49,926 bases of DNA from Cnuella takakiae (GTDB lineage: Bacteria; Bacteroidota; Bacteroidia; Chitinophagales; Chitinophagaceae): the NCBI RefSeq assembly GCF_001953305.1, contig NZ_MTFE01000010.1, positions 2,456,145 to 2,506,070 on the forward strand. The letters run 5' to 3'. A model generated the notes under the pieces. The model saw only the letters and a program-made list of their open reading frames with translations. It did not search any database and was not told the origin of the DNA. Shown piece after piece: positions 33,041-42,148 of the stretch. Every line of letters starts with the position of its first letter. Within the stretch, counting starts at the first letter, position 1. The position numbers were made by a program, and so were the translations under genes.

Positions 33041-33469
33041 ATGGCAGCACAAAATTTTAAAAACCACCGCCAGATTGTACCCAGTTTTCATTTGCTCACC
33101 GGCTTACCGCTTGGGGCCCTGGTGTTTGGCGCTATACGCAACCTGTTCACCACATCTGCCGATAACTTGTATGAAGCTTCGCTAATTGCACTTGCATCCC
33201 TGATACTGTTTAGCCTTTATGCACATTCCCGGCTTTTTGCGCTTAAAGCACAGGACCGGGCCATCCGAGCCGAAGAGAGCCTGCGTTATTTTCAACTCAC
33301 CGGCAGGCGCTTCGATTCGCGTTTAAGCACCAGCCAGATCATTGCCCTGCGTTTTGCTTCCGATGAAGAGTTGCCAGTATTGGCGCAGGAAGCTGCCGAA
33401 CGAAATCTTTCCAATAAAGAAATTAAGCAGCAGATTAAGAATTGGCGGGCGGATACGTACAGGGTTTAA
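33041..33469 (+). CDS. DUF6526-like small membrane protein
   Basis: A 142-residue protein with two membrane helices in the first 70 residues (FHLLTGLPLGALVFGAIRNLF and LIALASLILFSLYAHSRLFAL), then a conserved cytoplasmic part: LKAQDRAIRAEESLRYF, GRRFDSRLSTSQIIALRFASDEEL and a closing IKNWRADTYRV. This pattern matches a conserved Bacteroidota family (DUF6526 as remembered) of unknown function. ATG 33041 replaces an upstream TTG at 33005. Confidence 0.75.
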   Translation: MAAQNFKNHRQIVPSFHLLTGLPLGALVFGAIRNLFTTSADNLYEASLIALASLILFSLYAHSRLFALKAQDRAIRAEESLRYFQLTGRRFDSRLSTSQIIALRFASDEELPVLAQEAAERNLSNKEIKQQIKNWRADTYRV

Positions 33470-33492
33470 AGCCTAGCGTTCACCCCATCCCA

Positions 33493-33655
33493 CCCCCTGT
33501 CCCCCAGAAGGGGGAACTTAGGTCAAACTTAACTACCAACAATAGCGCCCCTCCGAATGAAAGGGGCGCTATTGTTTATCCATCTTCGATTAAACGTAAT
33601 TCGATTTGCCCTGAAGCATTCCGGCCTAAGTTCCCCCTTTTAGGGGGACAGGGGG
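33493..33655. repeat. 160-bp palindromic element, copy 2
   Basis: The left arm (33493-33524) has CCCCCTGTCCCCC, then AAGGGGGAACTTAGGTC. The right arm (33624-33655) is its complement, ending GGGGGACAGGGGG. It fills the space between the stop codons of the convergent DUF6526-like and DoxX genes, ending 2 bp from the latter. Confidence 0.88.
33538..33576. terminator. Bidirectional terminator inside palindromic element copy 2
   Basis: AACAATAGCGCCCCT (33538-33552) pairs perfectly over 15 bp with 33562-33576. The core AGCGCCCCT/AGGGGCGCT is shared with copy 3. Confidence 0.82.
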
Positions 33656-33657
33656 TT

Positions 33658-34068
33658 TTACTTCCCAATAAACTTATCCAAACTCGCACTTCCCGGCCCG
33701 GCAAAAAGGATAGCGATATATGCGGAAAGATATAATGCTGCCATTTCGCCTTCGCCAAACAACTGTCCTTTGTGTGCATAGAAAAGCGCAATGCCCATGG
33801 CTATAATCAGGGGAAGTACCGCCAGGCGGGTAAAGAGTCCGAGGATGATAAATACGGAACAAAAGAATTCGGCAAAGACCACCATCGAAAGGGATGTGGT
33901 GGAGCCTACACCAAAGGGATCGGCAAAGCGGCCCGACTTCTCGGCAAAGTGCATCAGTTTGTCGAGGCCATGGTTTACCAACATCAAAAAGCCTACACCC
34001 AGCCGCAATACCAGCATGGCAAAGGAAAATGCGCCATCAGAAACACGGGTGCTGAATAGTTTTTTCAT
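33658..34068 (-). CDS. DoxX family membrane protein
   Basis: A 136-residue protein with about four hydrophobic segments and the DoxX family layout: LRLGVGFLMLVNHGLDKL in the first third, then VVFAEFFCSVFIILGLFTRLAVLPLIIAMGIA, and a final AALYLSAYIAILFAGPGSASLDKF. The family includes thiosulfate:quinone oxidoreductase subunits and many proteins of unclear role; this one gives no sign of the former. The start at 34068 is used because the upstream frame to 34161 carries no homologous sequence. Confidence 0.85.
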   Translation of the reverse strand: MKKLFSTRVSDGAFSFAMLVLRLGVGFLMLVNHGLDKLMHFAEKSGRFADPFGVGSTTSLSMVVFAEFFCSVFIILGLFTRLAVLPLIIAMGIALFYAHKGQLFGEGEMAALYLSAYIAILFAGPGSASLDKFIGK

Positions 34069-34382
34069 AGTATGTGATTTGGAGGGGCAATGATAGGGAA
34101 AGTTCCGGTTGAAAGTGCATTGGATGGTGCGCCGGCGGCATTTAGGAATGGATAAATCCACCCACAGAACCTAACCCATTGGCAGCAAGCAGCAGGGAGT
34201 AGTTTTCAACAATTTTGCCCAAACGTTGCACGCTGGCATTTCTGCTTGTAATCACAAAGAACAGCTTGCTTTGCAACAAGTTCATCTGCCACCAACTTGT
34301 TAAAACGCTTTGGCTTGTTTTGGCCCGCCTTATAATAATACCAATATTTGAGTCGTTTTACCCGCAACGGCTAAAGGATTAT
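34069..34382. other. Divergent intergenic region; promoters expected, no gene seen
   Basis: The 314 bp between the DoxX gene (minus) and the TPR gene (plus) contain no good coding frame. Near the TPR gene, AATATTTG (34352-34359 region) resembles a -7 box, and TTTTGG lies about 30 bp upstream. No large palindrome is seen here, unlike the convergent gaps. Confidence 0.5.
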
Positions 34383-37300
34383 ATGAAGCGATATTATTTG
34401 CCTATAACACTAAGCTTGCTGTTTTCCGTATCTCAGGCACAGCAAACTTTTACCCATAGAGACCCGCAAGCACGTTTTCTGCTGGCCAAGGAGCTGATGC
34501 AGAAAGAGCAATACGTGCTGGCCTACCCCATACTCAAAGAACTGCAGCAACAGCAGGGCGAAGCCACCCGTGCCGAACACCCCGTGCAGGCGCAGGAGGT
34601 AGATTATTACACCCTGGTGTGTGCGCTGAAGCAAAACGAACCAGCCGCTGAAAGCCTGGCGCAGCAATACATTGGCGCCACCCGCAACAATGCGAGGGTG
34701 CAGCAACTCAATTTTCACTTGGCTGAATACTATTTCCGCAAACAGCAGTTCGCAACCGCCCTGCCTTACTATGAAGCAGGCGGTATCGACAACCTGAGCA
34801 ACCGCGAAATAGCCGATGCCAAGTTTCACCAGGGCTATGGCTACTTCACCCTACAGCAGTTCGACAAAGCCAAACCCCTGCTCAACAGCATCCGCCAGGT
34901 GAAGGAGGATCCCAACTATGTGGACGCGAATTATTATTATGGTTTTATCGCCTTCCGCGACAGGCAATATGCCGATGCCTTGGAAAGTTTTCGTGTAGTG
35001 GAAAACAATCCTGCCTACGAGTCGGTGGTGCCTTATTATATCGCACAGATCTATTATGTGCAGGGCCGCAAGGATGAAGCGCTCGATTATGCCCAGCGTA
35101 AATTAAAAGAGGGCAAGGCACAGTTCTACGACCTGGAATTGAAGCAATTGCTAGGTCATGCACTGTTTGAGAAAAAGCAATATGCACAGGCAACGCCTTA
35201 CCTGCAGGATTATGTTACCCGCAGCAAAAAGGTTCGCCGCGAAGACCTGTACGAGCTTTCTTATGCCTATTATCAAACAGCACAATATCCCAAGGCCATC
35301 GACGGTTTCAAGCAACTGAGTGGTAAGGAAGATTCGCTTTCACTCCATGCCATGTACCTGTTGGGTGATGCCTACCTGAAAACAGGGCAGAAGGCCAATG
35401 CCCGCAGTGCCTTCCTGTTTGGTTCGGCCAACAACGGTGATGCCCAGCAAAGGGAGATATCCCGGTTCAACTACGCCAAGCTCTCTTACGAGCTGGGTTA
35501 CCAGGACGAAGCCCTGCGCAGCCTGGAAGCTTTCATTACCGATTATCCTGCTTCCGACTACCGCGAGGAGGCCACCGACCTGCTGGTGGGGGCACTCACC
35601 AATACCAGCAACTACCGCCAGGCCCTGGCGCTGATCGAAGGCATGAAATATCCTTCGCAGAATGCCCGCAGGCTGTATCCCCGTATCCTGTACGGCCGCG
35701 CCACCGAACTGATTAACGATGGTCAGCTGGTGCAGGCAGAGGAGCTGCTGGACAAAGCCTTTAAAGATGCCAACAATGCAGCCGTGTTGCCCTTTATAAA
35801 CTTCTGGAAAGGCGAGCTGGCTTTCCGCTCCGACAGGCTGGATGATGCCATCCGGTTTTACAATGCCTACCTGCAGGGCGGTGCACCGGTAAATGGTGAG
35901 GTAAATCCCAACAATGCCAAATACAACTTGGGATACGCCTACTACCGCAAACAGAACTACCCGGTAGCGCAAACCTTTTTTGAGCCTTTGGCAAAGAATG
36001 TATCGCTCAACTCCGACCCGGTAACACAGGACGCCTATGTGCGTACGGCGGATGCCTATTACATGAACCGCAATTACAGCCAGGCACGCGGCATGTACGA
36101 TAATGTGATCCGGTACTCGTGGCCGCAGGAAGATTATGCTACCTACCAAAAGGCGATGATCTCGGGTATCAACAGCAGCAATGAAAAGATCAGCAACCTG
36201 AATACCCTGGTGCGCAAGTTTCCTGCCTCACCGCTGGTGATGGATGCCACCATGGAAATAGCCAATACCTATTTGGCAGAAGAGCAGTACCGCGAAGCCA
36301 TTCCCTACCTGCAAACGGTAGCCAAGGCAGGCGGTAACAGCAGCCTGAAGCCACAGGCTTACCTGAAACAGGGTATTGCACAATACAACCTCAATAACAA
36401 CAACGATGCGATTGCCAACTACCGCAGGGTGATCAGCGATTACCCCAACTCGCCCGAGGCGGAAACCGCATTGGACAACCTGAAAGCGGTATACGTGGAA
36501 ACGGGCCGCCCCGATGAATATGCTACAGTGATGCGCGAAGCTGGCAAGCCGCTATCGGTAAGTGCAGAAGACTCGCTCACCTTTGCTGCCGCCGAACTGA
36601 AATATGAAGGCGGCAATGCAGACCTCGCACTGCAGGCACTGGACAACTACCTCCAGCGATTTGCCAGTGGCGCCTACACTACCAACGCGCAGTATTACCG
36701 TGCCGAAATATTTGGCACCCGCAAGGATTGGAAAAATGCGCTTACAGCTTACAGCTATGTTGCCGAAAGGGCACCCAATATCTTCGCCGACCGTGCGGTG
36801 TTGCAGGCTGCACGCATTGCTTTTTTTGAGCTCAAAGACTATCCGCAGGCCGAGCGTTTTTATACGCAGTTGAAAGGCATCACTGCCACACAGGAAGGCA
36901 GGCTGGAAGCCATGCGCGGGCTGTTGCGCAGCCAGTTCCTGCAAAAGAAATGGAACGAAGCTGTAGAAAATGCCAAAGAACTGCTGGCGCAAAAAAGCGC
37001 TTCTGCCGAAGACAAAGCCCTGGCGGCCATGGCCATTGGTAAAGCCGCACAGGTGAAAGGAACCATTGATGAAGCCATTGCCAACTTCAAAACCGTGGTG
37101 TCGCTGAACAAGGCCGCATTAGGTGCAGAAGCCCGCTACGAAATCGCCAACAGCTATTTCGGTATCAACAGGCTGGAAGACGCAGAGAAGGCCGCTTTTG
37201 AAGTGATCAACAAAGCGGGTTCTTACGAGTTTTGGGTTACCCGCTCTTATATCCTGTTGGGTGATATTTACTGGAAGCAAAAGGATTATTTCAATGCTAA

Positions 37301-37421
37301 GGCCACCTTCCAGAGCATTGTAGATAATAGCCTGAATGCAGAACTAAAGGCTGAAGCCCAGGACAAACTGGCCAAGGTAACCGCCGAAGAAGCACAGGGC
37401 AGTAAAGTAGCCACCAACTGA
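34383..37421 (+). CDS. Large exported TPR-repeat protein
   Basis: A 1012-residue protein with a signal peptide (MKRYYLPITLSLLFSVSQAQ) and tetratricopeptide repeats over nearly its whole length, recognised by recurring A-x-x-x-Y or Y-P-x-A patterns such as YYFRKQQFATALPYYEAG, GYGYFTLQQFDKAKPLL and YYRKQNYPVAQTFFEPL. It should lie in the periplasm as a protein-binding scaffold. It is 146 bp upstream of a predicted outer-membrane barrel gene and the HU-like membrane protein, so an envelope complex is likely. The start is the ATG at 34383; the in-frame codons before it have no signal peptide. Confidence 0.87.
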   Translation: MKRYYLPITLSLLFSVSQAQQTFTHRDPQARFLLAKELMQKEQYVLAYPILKELQQQQGEATRAEHPVQAQEVDYYTLVCALKQNEPAAESLAQQYIGATRNNARVQQLNFHLAEYYFRKQQFATALPYYEAGGIDNLSNREIADAKFHQGYGYFTLQQFDKAKPLLNSIRQVKEDPNYVDANYYYGFIAFRDRQYADALESFRVVENNPAYESVVPYYIAQIYYVQGRKDEALDYAQRKLKEGKAQFYDLELKQLLGHALFEKKQYAQATPYLQDYVTRSKKVRREDLYELSYAYYQTAQYPKAIDGFKQLSGKEDSLSLHAMYLLGDAYLKTGQKANARSAFLFGSANNGDAQQREISRFNYAKLSYELGYQDEALRSLEAFITDYPASDYREEATDLLVGALTNTSNYRQALALIEGMKYPSQNARRLYPRILYGRATELINDGQLVQAEELLDKAFKDANNAAVLPFINFWKGELAFRSDRLDDAIRFYNAYLQGGAPVNGEVNPNNAKYNLGYAYYRKQNYPVAQTFFEPLAKNVSLNSDPVTQDAYVRTADAYYMNRNYSQARGMYDNVIRYSWPQEDYATYQKAMISGINSSNEKISNLNTLVRKFPASPLVMDATMEIANTYLAEEQYREAIPYLQTVAKAGGNSSLKPQAYLKQGIAQYNLNNNNDAIANYRRVISDYPNSPEAETALDNLKAVYVETGRPDEYATVMREAGKPLSVSAEDSLTFAAAELKYEGGNADLALQALDNYLQRFASGAYTTNAQYYRAEIFGTRKDWKNALTAYSYVAERAPNIFADRAVLQAARIAFFELKDYPQAERFYTQLKGITATQEGRLEAMRGLLRSQFLQKKWNEAVENAKELLAQKSASAEDKALAAMAIGKAAQVKGTIDEAIANFKTVVSLNKAALGAEARYEIANSYFGINRLEDAEKAAFEVINKAGSYEFWVTRSYILLGDIYWKQKDYFNAKATFQSIVDNSLNAELKAEAQDKLAKVTAEEAQGSKVATN

Positions 37422-37441
37422 TTTTTAACCGAGATTTTTTG

Positions 37442-37548
37442 AACCACGAAGACACAAAGACAGAAGGGATATACGAAGGAGAACTGAATTGATCAACAGA
37501 ATGATTGTATGCCTTTGTGCTTCTTTGTCGCTTTGCGTCTTCGTGGTT
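37442..37548. repeat. Inverted AACCACGAAGAC repeat between the TPR and barrel genes
   Basis: AACCACGAAGACACAAAG (37442-37459) and the one-mismatch complement at 37531-37548 bracket 71 bp. A related word stands at about 14180-14200, and a looser one (CGCAGAGGAGCAGAGGGCGCAG) at about 45946-45968. Confidence 0.7.
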
Positions 37549-37567
37549 TTGCCAAATAGTTTCCCAA

Positions 37568-39202
37568 ATGAACAAGAACTTTTTAATCGCCGGAGCCCTT
37601 TTGCTGACAGTTGGTGCGGCTGCACAAGACAGCACCAAAAAGCGGGAAGTGAATGTAACGTCCACTTTTAAGCCGGAGCTGAAAGAGGCCGCCAAGATCA
37701 AGTTCAACGCAGCGCCGCCTGTTGCCGATACCAGCCGGCCACGTTTGAATTATGCCATTCCCAATCAGAACCTGAACCTGGCTTTCCTGCCCGGTTCGCT
37801 CAAACCCATGGCGCTGACGGTGGATACCGGCGGCCGTTTTGCCATGGCCAATTATATCAAGGCTGGCTTTGGCAACCTGAGTACGCCTTTCCTGCAGGCG
37901 GGCATCTCGCTGGGTGACGGTAAAACAAATGGCGTCAACTTTTACGGCAAGCATGTTTCTTCCAAAGGGAAGATCCCGTACCAGAAGTTTGGCTATACCG
38001 ATTTTGATGTGGCCGGTTTTTTCCAGAACAGCAGTAATGGTGAATGGAGCGGCCGCCTGGGTACCGTGCTGGAGCGCTACAATAAATACGGCTTCCAGCC
38101 CGATACCCTGAAGTTCCCGGAAGATTCCATTAAAGTGCAGTACCGCACCGTTCGCGGCCGTATTGCCTATCGCAACCTGTCGCCTACCGCATGGGGCCTG
38201 CTGTATGCTCCAGAGTTGAAAGTGGATGTGTTCAGCGATGGCTTGAGCAATACCGAAAGCAATACCTGGCTGCATGTGCCGGTAAGTAAGATTTTCACCG
38301 AACAGTTCTCCGCAAAAGTGGCGCTTGAAGCCAGCCTGGGCAGGTATAAGCCCGAGAACAGGGATGCCATTGCCAACAACTATTTCCTGCTGGCACCCTC
38401 ATTGATTTTTCAGAAAAATGGCGTGGTGATCAATGCCGGTGTAAAACCCAGCTGGGATAATGGCAGCTTCCACCTGCTGCCCAATATCCATGCTGAATTT
38501 GGAACGGCCCAAAAAACGGTAGCCGTACAGGCCGGCTGGATCGGCAGCTACCGCAATTCGGGCTACCAGTACCTGGCTGGTTTCAACCCCTGGATCTGGG
38601 CACCTGATAGTGTGTATAATACCCGCATCACCGATGCTTATGCCGGTGCAAAAGGCTCCATCGGCAGTCATTTTACCTATGGCGTTTGCATCGGTTCGGC
38701 GAAGCTGCACAACCAGCCGCTTTTTGTAAACGATACCGCTTCGGGTAAGTCGTTCCGCGTTACCAACGAATCATCTCTGAACAATACCTATATCAGCGGT
38801 GAGATGGGTTATACCTATGGCGAGCGTGTTTCTTTTAATTCCTCTTTGCGCATCAACCGATTTTCCAAACTGGAAGAGCATGATAAAGCTTTTGGTTTGC
38901 TTCCACTTGAGTTCACCAGCCGCCTGCGCATACAGGTGATGAAAGATCTGTATGTTACCAGCGACCTGTTTGCGTTTGATGGTGCCCGCTACCTGACCAA
39001 GGGTGGCGACGACCGCACCCAGAAGGGCGCCGTTGACCTGAGTGCCGGTATGGAGTTTGGCGTGGCCAAAAACATCAAAGTATGGGCACAATTCAATAAT
39101 ATCTTCAACAAACAATACCAGCGTTGGAACCAATATCCGGTTTATGGCCTCAACTTTCTGGGCGGCGTTGTATTTTCGCTGGCTCAAAACAGCAATAAAT
39201 AG
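37568..39202 (+). CDS. Putative outer-membrane beta-barrel protein
   Basis: A 544-residue protein with a signal peptide (MNKNFLIAGALLLTVGAAAQ). After an N-terminal strand-poor part (VNVTSTFKPELKEAAKIKF), alternating aromatic strands such as VNFYGKHVSSKGKIPYQKFGYTD and a closing FLGGVVFSLAQ suggest a barrel. FNNIFNKQYQRWNQYPVYG near the end resembles the C-terminal strands of TonB-dependent receptors, but there is no plug domain, so it is not a typical receptor. Its stop overlaps the GTG of the next gene by one base (TAGTG), so the two are translationally coupled. Confidence 0.8.
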   Translation: MNKNFLIAGALLLTVGAAAQDSTKKREVNVTSTFKPELKEAAKIKFNAAPPVADTSRPRLNYAIPNQNLNLAFLPGSLKPMALTVDTGGRFAMANYIKAGFGNLSTPFLQAGISLGDGKTNGVNFYGKHVSSKGKIPYQKFGYTDFDVAGFFQNSSNGEWSGRLGTVLERYNKYGFQPDTLKFPEDSIKVQYRTVRGRIAYRNLSPTAWGLLYAPELKVDVFSDGLSNTESNTWLHVPVSKIFTEQFSAKVALEASLGRYKPENRDAIANNYFLLAPSLIFQKNGVVINAGVKPSWDNGSFHLLPNIHAEFGTAQKTVAVQAGWIGSYRNSGYQYLAGFNPWIWAPDSVYNTRITDAYAGAKGSIGSHFTYGVCIGSAKLHNQPLFVNDTASGKSFRVTNESSLNNTYISGEMGYTYGERVSFNSSLRINRFSKLEEHDKAFGLLPLEFTSRLRIQVMKDLYVTSDLFAFDGARYLTKGGDDRTQKGAVDLSAGMEFGVAKNIKVWAQFNNIFNKQYQRWNQYPVYGLNFLGGVVFSLAQNSNK

Positions 39203-39828
39203 TGTTTCAACAATTACAGGACTATCTGTTTCAGTATAAAACCGTGGCTATTCCGGGGGTGGGCACCTTCGAAGTGATTGACCGGCCCGCCAGCCTCGAT
39301 GTAGCCAACCAATTGCTGCTTCCGCCATCCTATGCAATCCAGTTCAGCCGCCAGGCAGCAGTGCCGCGGCACCAACTGCAGGCTTTAGCAGCCGGCTTCG
39401 ACAACAATGCCGAATCTGCTGAAGCTGCCTTGTCACAATTTGGAACAACCCTGCAGCAACAGCTGCAACAAGCCCCACTTGCCTGGCAGGGTGTGGGTGC
39501 TTTGGAATGGAGTGGCAGCCAGGTACAGTTTGTGCCCACAACGGTTGATGGCATGCTGTCGGCTGTACCTGCTCAACGGGTACTGCGCGAAAATGTAACG
39601 CATACGGTGCTGGTAGGCGAGCAGGAAATGCGCTACACCGCCGATGAATACGAAGCTACCTTGCAGCAGGACAAGCCCCGCGACTGGTTCCTCATCATCG
39701 GCTGGATCATTGCCCTTGTATCCATTCTTTTTCTTCTTTATCATTTCTATCTCAATAACTGGGCACCGCATGCTTCCGGCCTTCGGCAGAAACCGGCAGT
39801 AAGCGAGATGCCGGTGCAATACAAATAG
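39202..39828 (+). CDS. Membrane-anchored HU-like (CCDC81-type) protein
   Basis: The 208-residue protein begins with a CCDC81-type HU-like segment (LQDYLFQYKTVAIPGVGTFEVIDRPASLD to about residue 130) of the kind found in Bacteroidota. It then has one membrane helix at about 161-184 (WFLIIGWIIALVSILFLLYHFY) and only 24 residues after it. The N-terminal part should be cytoplasmic. Related proteins often carry a peptidoglycan-binding SPOR domain after the membrane helix; none is present here. GTG at 39202 is the start, overlapping the barrel gene stop. A link between nucleoid or cytoplasm and envelope is inferred, not shown. Confidence 0.72.
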   Translation: MFQQLQDYLFQYKTVAIPGVGTFEVIDRPASLDVANQLLLPPSYAIQFSRQAAVPRHQLQALAAGFDNNAESAEAALSQFGTTLQQQLQQAPLAWQGVGALEWSGSQVQFVPTTVDGMLSAVPAQRVLRENVTHTVLVGEQEMRYTADEYEATLQQDKPRDWFLIIGWIIALVSILFLLYHFYLNNWAPHASGLRQKPAVSEMPVQYK

Positions 39829-39937
39829 TTTGTGGTTTTTAGTTTTTGGTTTCTGGTTGGTAGCATTTTCTAATATGCCTTATGACCAACTTTAGCGGGT
39901 GCCTCAACTAAAAACTAAAAACCAAAAACTAAAAACC
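39829..39937. repeat. AAAAACTAAAAACC-type inverted arms before the methyltransferase gene
   Basis: TTTGTGGTTTTTAGTTTTTG (start of 39829-39860) is complemented by AACTAAAAACTAAAAACC (within 39906-39937). The 45-bp centre has no strong hairpin, in contrast to the copy at 26856-26991. Confidence 0.7.
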
Positions 39938-39955
39938 TTTTATTTTTCAGCCGCT

Positions 39956-40861
39956 ATGAACGGAACAGTGCACTATACAGTTTGCCCGGTATGCGGCAGC
40001 AAGGAGATCAATCCTTTGCATGCCGTAAAAGATTATACGGTAAGCGGAAAGGAATTTGTGATCTGGCAGTGCGGCCAGTGCACCCTGCGTTTTACACAGG
40101 ACGTTCCGGATGCTGCCAGCATTGGTCCTTACTATAAAGCAGAAGATTATATTTCGCATACCGATGAAAGCAAGGGACTACTCACCACTTTATACAAAAG
40201 GGTAAGGGCATATACCCTTGGGCAAAAGGCCGACCTGATTAAAAGGGAAACCGGGATAGAAACGGGGCATATGCTGGATGTAGGCTGTGGTACCGGCGCC
40301 TTTCTGAATGCTATGAAAACAGCAGGCTGGCAGGTGAGCGGCGTGGAGCCCGACAGCGATGCCCGCAACATGGCCCGTAAACTCTATGGGCTTGAAGTAT
40401 CGGCACCGGAGGCATTGGCTCAGTTTGCACCTGCTTCTTTTGATGCTATTACGCTTTGGCATGTGCTGGAGCATGTACACGAACTGCATCCCTACATGGA
40501 GCAATTGAAAACACTGCTCAAGCCCAATGGCCGCATCTTTATTGCCGTACCCAATTATCGTTCGGTTGATGCCGATGTATACCGCCTGCAGTGGGCTGCC
40601 TATGATGTACCCAGGCACCTGTATCATTTTACGCCAAAAGCTATTGAAACCCTGTTGCAGCAACATGGCTTGCAGCTGGCTGCACAAAAGCCCATGTGGT
40701 TCGATTCATTTTATATCAGCCTGCTTAGCTCCAAGTACCGCAATGGCAAGAAGCCCAGTTGGCTGCATGCAGGTATCACAGGCTTGCGTTCCAACCTTAC
40801 TGCGCTAGCACAACCTGATAGGTGCAGTTCGTTAATTTATGTTATGGAAAAGGTCAAATGA
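39956..40861 (+). CDS. Class I SAM-dependent methyltransferase with N-terminal zinc ribbon
   Basis: The 301-residue protein starts with a four-cysteine ribbon (Cys10, Cys13, Cys39 and Cys42), followed by a Methyltransf_23-like fold: MLDVGCGTGAFLNAM is the SAM-binding motif I, and WHVLEHVHELHPYMEQLKTLLKPNG and FIAVPNYRSVDADVY follow in the usual order. Proteins with this layout often act on sugars or lipids in surface polysaccharide pathways, but the substrate is not determined. ATG 39956 is chosen over an earlier codon at 39899 that lies in repeat DNA. Confidence 0.87.
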   Translation: MNGTVHYTVCPVCGSKEINPLHAVKDYTVSGKEFVIWQCGQCTLRFTQDVPDAASIGPYYKAEDYISHTDESKGLLTTLYKRVRAYTLGQKADLIKRETGIETGHMLDVGCGTGAFLNAMKTAGWQVSGVEPDSDARNMARKLYGLEVSAPEALAQFAPASFDAITLWHVLEHVHELHPYMEQLKTLLKPNGRIFIAVPNYRSVDADVYRLQWAAYDVPRHLYHFTPKAIETLLQQHGLQLAAQKPMWFDSFYISLLSSKYRNGKKPSWLHAGITGLRSNLTALAQPDRCSSLIYVMEKVK

Positions 40862-40939
40862 CTTGTTCACGTTGCAGGCTGCTGATTGCACGATGCAGGT
40901 ACTGGAGCTAACGGGAATATTGAAAACAAGTCACTTCAA

Positions 40940-41028
40940 GATGGCATTTTTAGCCCACGGTTTCAACCGTGGGTAAGCAGCAGGCATCGATCCAAATTCA
41001 AACCGTTTCAACGGTTTCTATAATAGCT
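40940..41028. repeat. CCCACGGTTTCAACCGTGGG + AAACCGTTTCAACGGTTT repeat, copy 1
   Basis: Two hairpins in a row: CCCACGGTTTCAACCGTGGG at 40954-40973 and AAACCGTTTCAACGGTTT at 41000-41017. The 88-bp unit is found again at 46002-46090 in the same order and spacing. It lies in the 339-bp convergent gap 40862-41200, which holds no gene. Confidence 0.85.
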
Positions 41029-41080
41029 TGGTGCATGTTTGGTATCAAAGACCATTCGTAAATGGTGAGAAGAAATAAAG

Positions 41081-41116
41081 CAAAGGCCCGCAAAGAATCA
41101 ACTTTGCGGGCCTTTG
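41081..41116. terminator. Bidirectional terminator between the methyltransferase and cyclase genes
   Basis: CAAAGGCCCGCAAAG (41081-41095) pairs perfectly with 41102-41116 around AATCAA, and a T-rich run follows. Confidence 0.85.
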
Positions 41117-41200
41117 AATTTTATTGAAAGTATCTAAATCATTTAAGCTTTCGCTGGTGCCTTGATGGCTTGCAGCTTGTAGCTAAAAGCTTGCAGCGCT

Positions 41201-42025
41201 TTAATGCTGGAACTGCACTTCATACAACTCGGGCCATAGCTTGCCTGTGATGTAGATTTTCTTCGTGCTGTCATCATAAGCAATGCCATTGAGGGTTGCT
41301 TCCGTGCCGGTATCATGGTTCGGAATTTTTGCCTGCACCCGGCTTACGAGTTCTGAGAAATCGAGTTGTGCTTCCACGATGCCGCTGTTGGGATCGATCT
41401 TCAGGATATAAGGTGTTTGCCAGCGGTTGGCATAGATAAACCCGTTGATGAATTCCAGTTCGTTCAGGAAGTTGATGGGCATCTGGTCCATGGTTACACC
41501 TTGGGTGCGCAGCAGCCTAAAGGTAGATGGTTCGTAATAATACAGGTTGCTGCTGCCATCGCTTACAATCAGGTTCTTGCCATCGTTGGCAATGCCCCAG
41601 CCTTCTGTATTGATCGGAAATTCTTTCACCTTCTTCATGTCCTTGGCGGTATAGGCCAGCACCACCTTGTTTTGCCAGGTAAGCTGGTACACGGTGTCGT
41701 TGAGCACCGTTACGCCTTCGCCAAATAAGTCTGCAGCCAGGTTTTGTGCCGATACGGGCTGGCCGCTTTTCAGGTCCACCTGCATTAGTTTCGACTTGCC
41801 CAGGTTGCCGGTACCTTCATACAGGTGCCCATTGTAAAAATCAAGGCCCTGGGTAAAAGAAGCGGTATCGTGCGGGTAGGCGGCGGCAATAGAATAGGAG
41901 AGGTTCTGTACCGAACTGGAAGGAACAGCGGTGTTGCTGCTATCGGCATTGCTGTCGCTGTTGGAATTACAAGCAGTAAAAATGGTGAGCGCCAGTGCGC
42001 CGAGCAGGGCTGATCCTGATTTCAT
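41201..42025 (-). CDS. Glutaminyl-peptide cyclotransferase (plant/bacterial type), lipoprotein
   Basis: A 274-residue lipoprotein (signal with lipobox FTA-C at Cys19, then a low-complexity SNSDSN spacer) followed by a five-bladed beta-propeller of the PF05096-type glutaminyl cyclase. Typical segments are FTQGLDFYNGHLYEGTGNLGKSKLM, LFGEGVTVLNDTVYQLTWQ, EGWGIAND, FLNELEFINGFIYANRW and ITGKLWPELYEV. It makes N-terminal pyroglutamate on exported proteins. In Bacteroidota many exported proteins begin with Gln after signal cleavage, so the surrounding proteins ending their signal in AQ could be substrates (inference). Confidence 0.9.
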   Translation of the reverse strand: MKSGSALLGALALTIFTACNSNSDSNADSSNTAVPSSSVQNLSYSIAAAYPHDTASFTQGLDFYNGHLYEGTGNLGKSKLMQVDLKSGQPVSAQNLAADLFGEGVTVLNDTVYQLTWQNKVVLAYTAKDMKKVKEFPINTEGWGIANDGKNLIVSDGSSNLYYYEPSTFRLLRTQGVTMDQMPINFLNELEFINGFIYANRWQTPYILKIDPNSGIVEAQLDFSELVSRVQAKIPNHDTGTEATLNGIAYDDSTKKIYITGKLWPELYEVQFQH

Positions 42026-42064
42026 AGGGCAAAAATAGGGGAAGGATGGTGGGTAGCTGAAACC

Positions 42065-42139
42065 AAACCTATAAGGTTTTTAAAACCTTTTAGGTTTTTG
42101 GGGGTACACCTAACAGGATTCCAAAACCTGTTAGGTGTA
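42065..42139. repeat. CCTATAAGGTT palindrome copy 2 plus ACACCTAACAGG hairpin
   Basis: AAACCTATAAGGTTT (42065 onward) pairs, with one mismatch, with AAACCTTTTAGGTTT ending at 42097. TACACCTAACAGG (42105-42117) pairs exactly with CCTGTTAGGTGTA (42127-42139). They fill the gap between two same-strand genes and may terminate the DUF4450 gene. Confidence 0.75.
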
Positions 42140-42148
42140 ATAAAAGCA

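Noticed and set aside
33658-34068. DoxX protein as thiosulfate:quinone oxidoreductase, extending the sulfur theme
   Set aside because: It is one of many generic DoxX proteins, has no DoxD/DoxA partner, and lies 18 kb from the sulfur genes.
37489-37671. 60-codon open frame ahead of the barrel gene
   Set aside because: It overlaps the barrel gene start in another frame and comes from the AACCACGAAGAC repeat.
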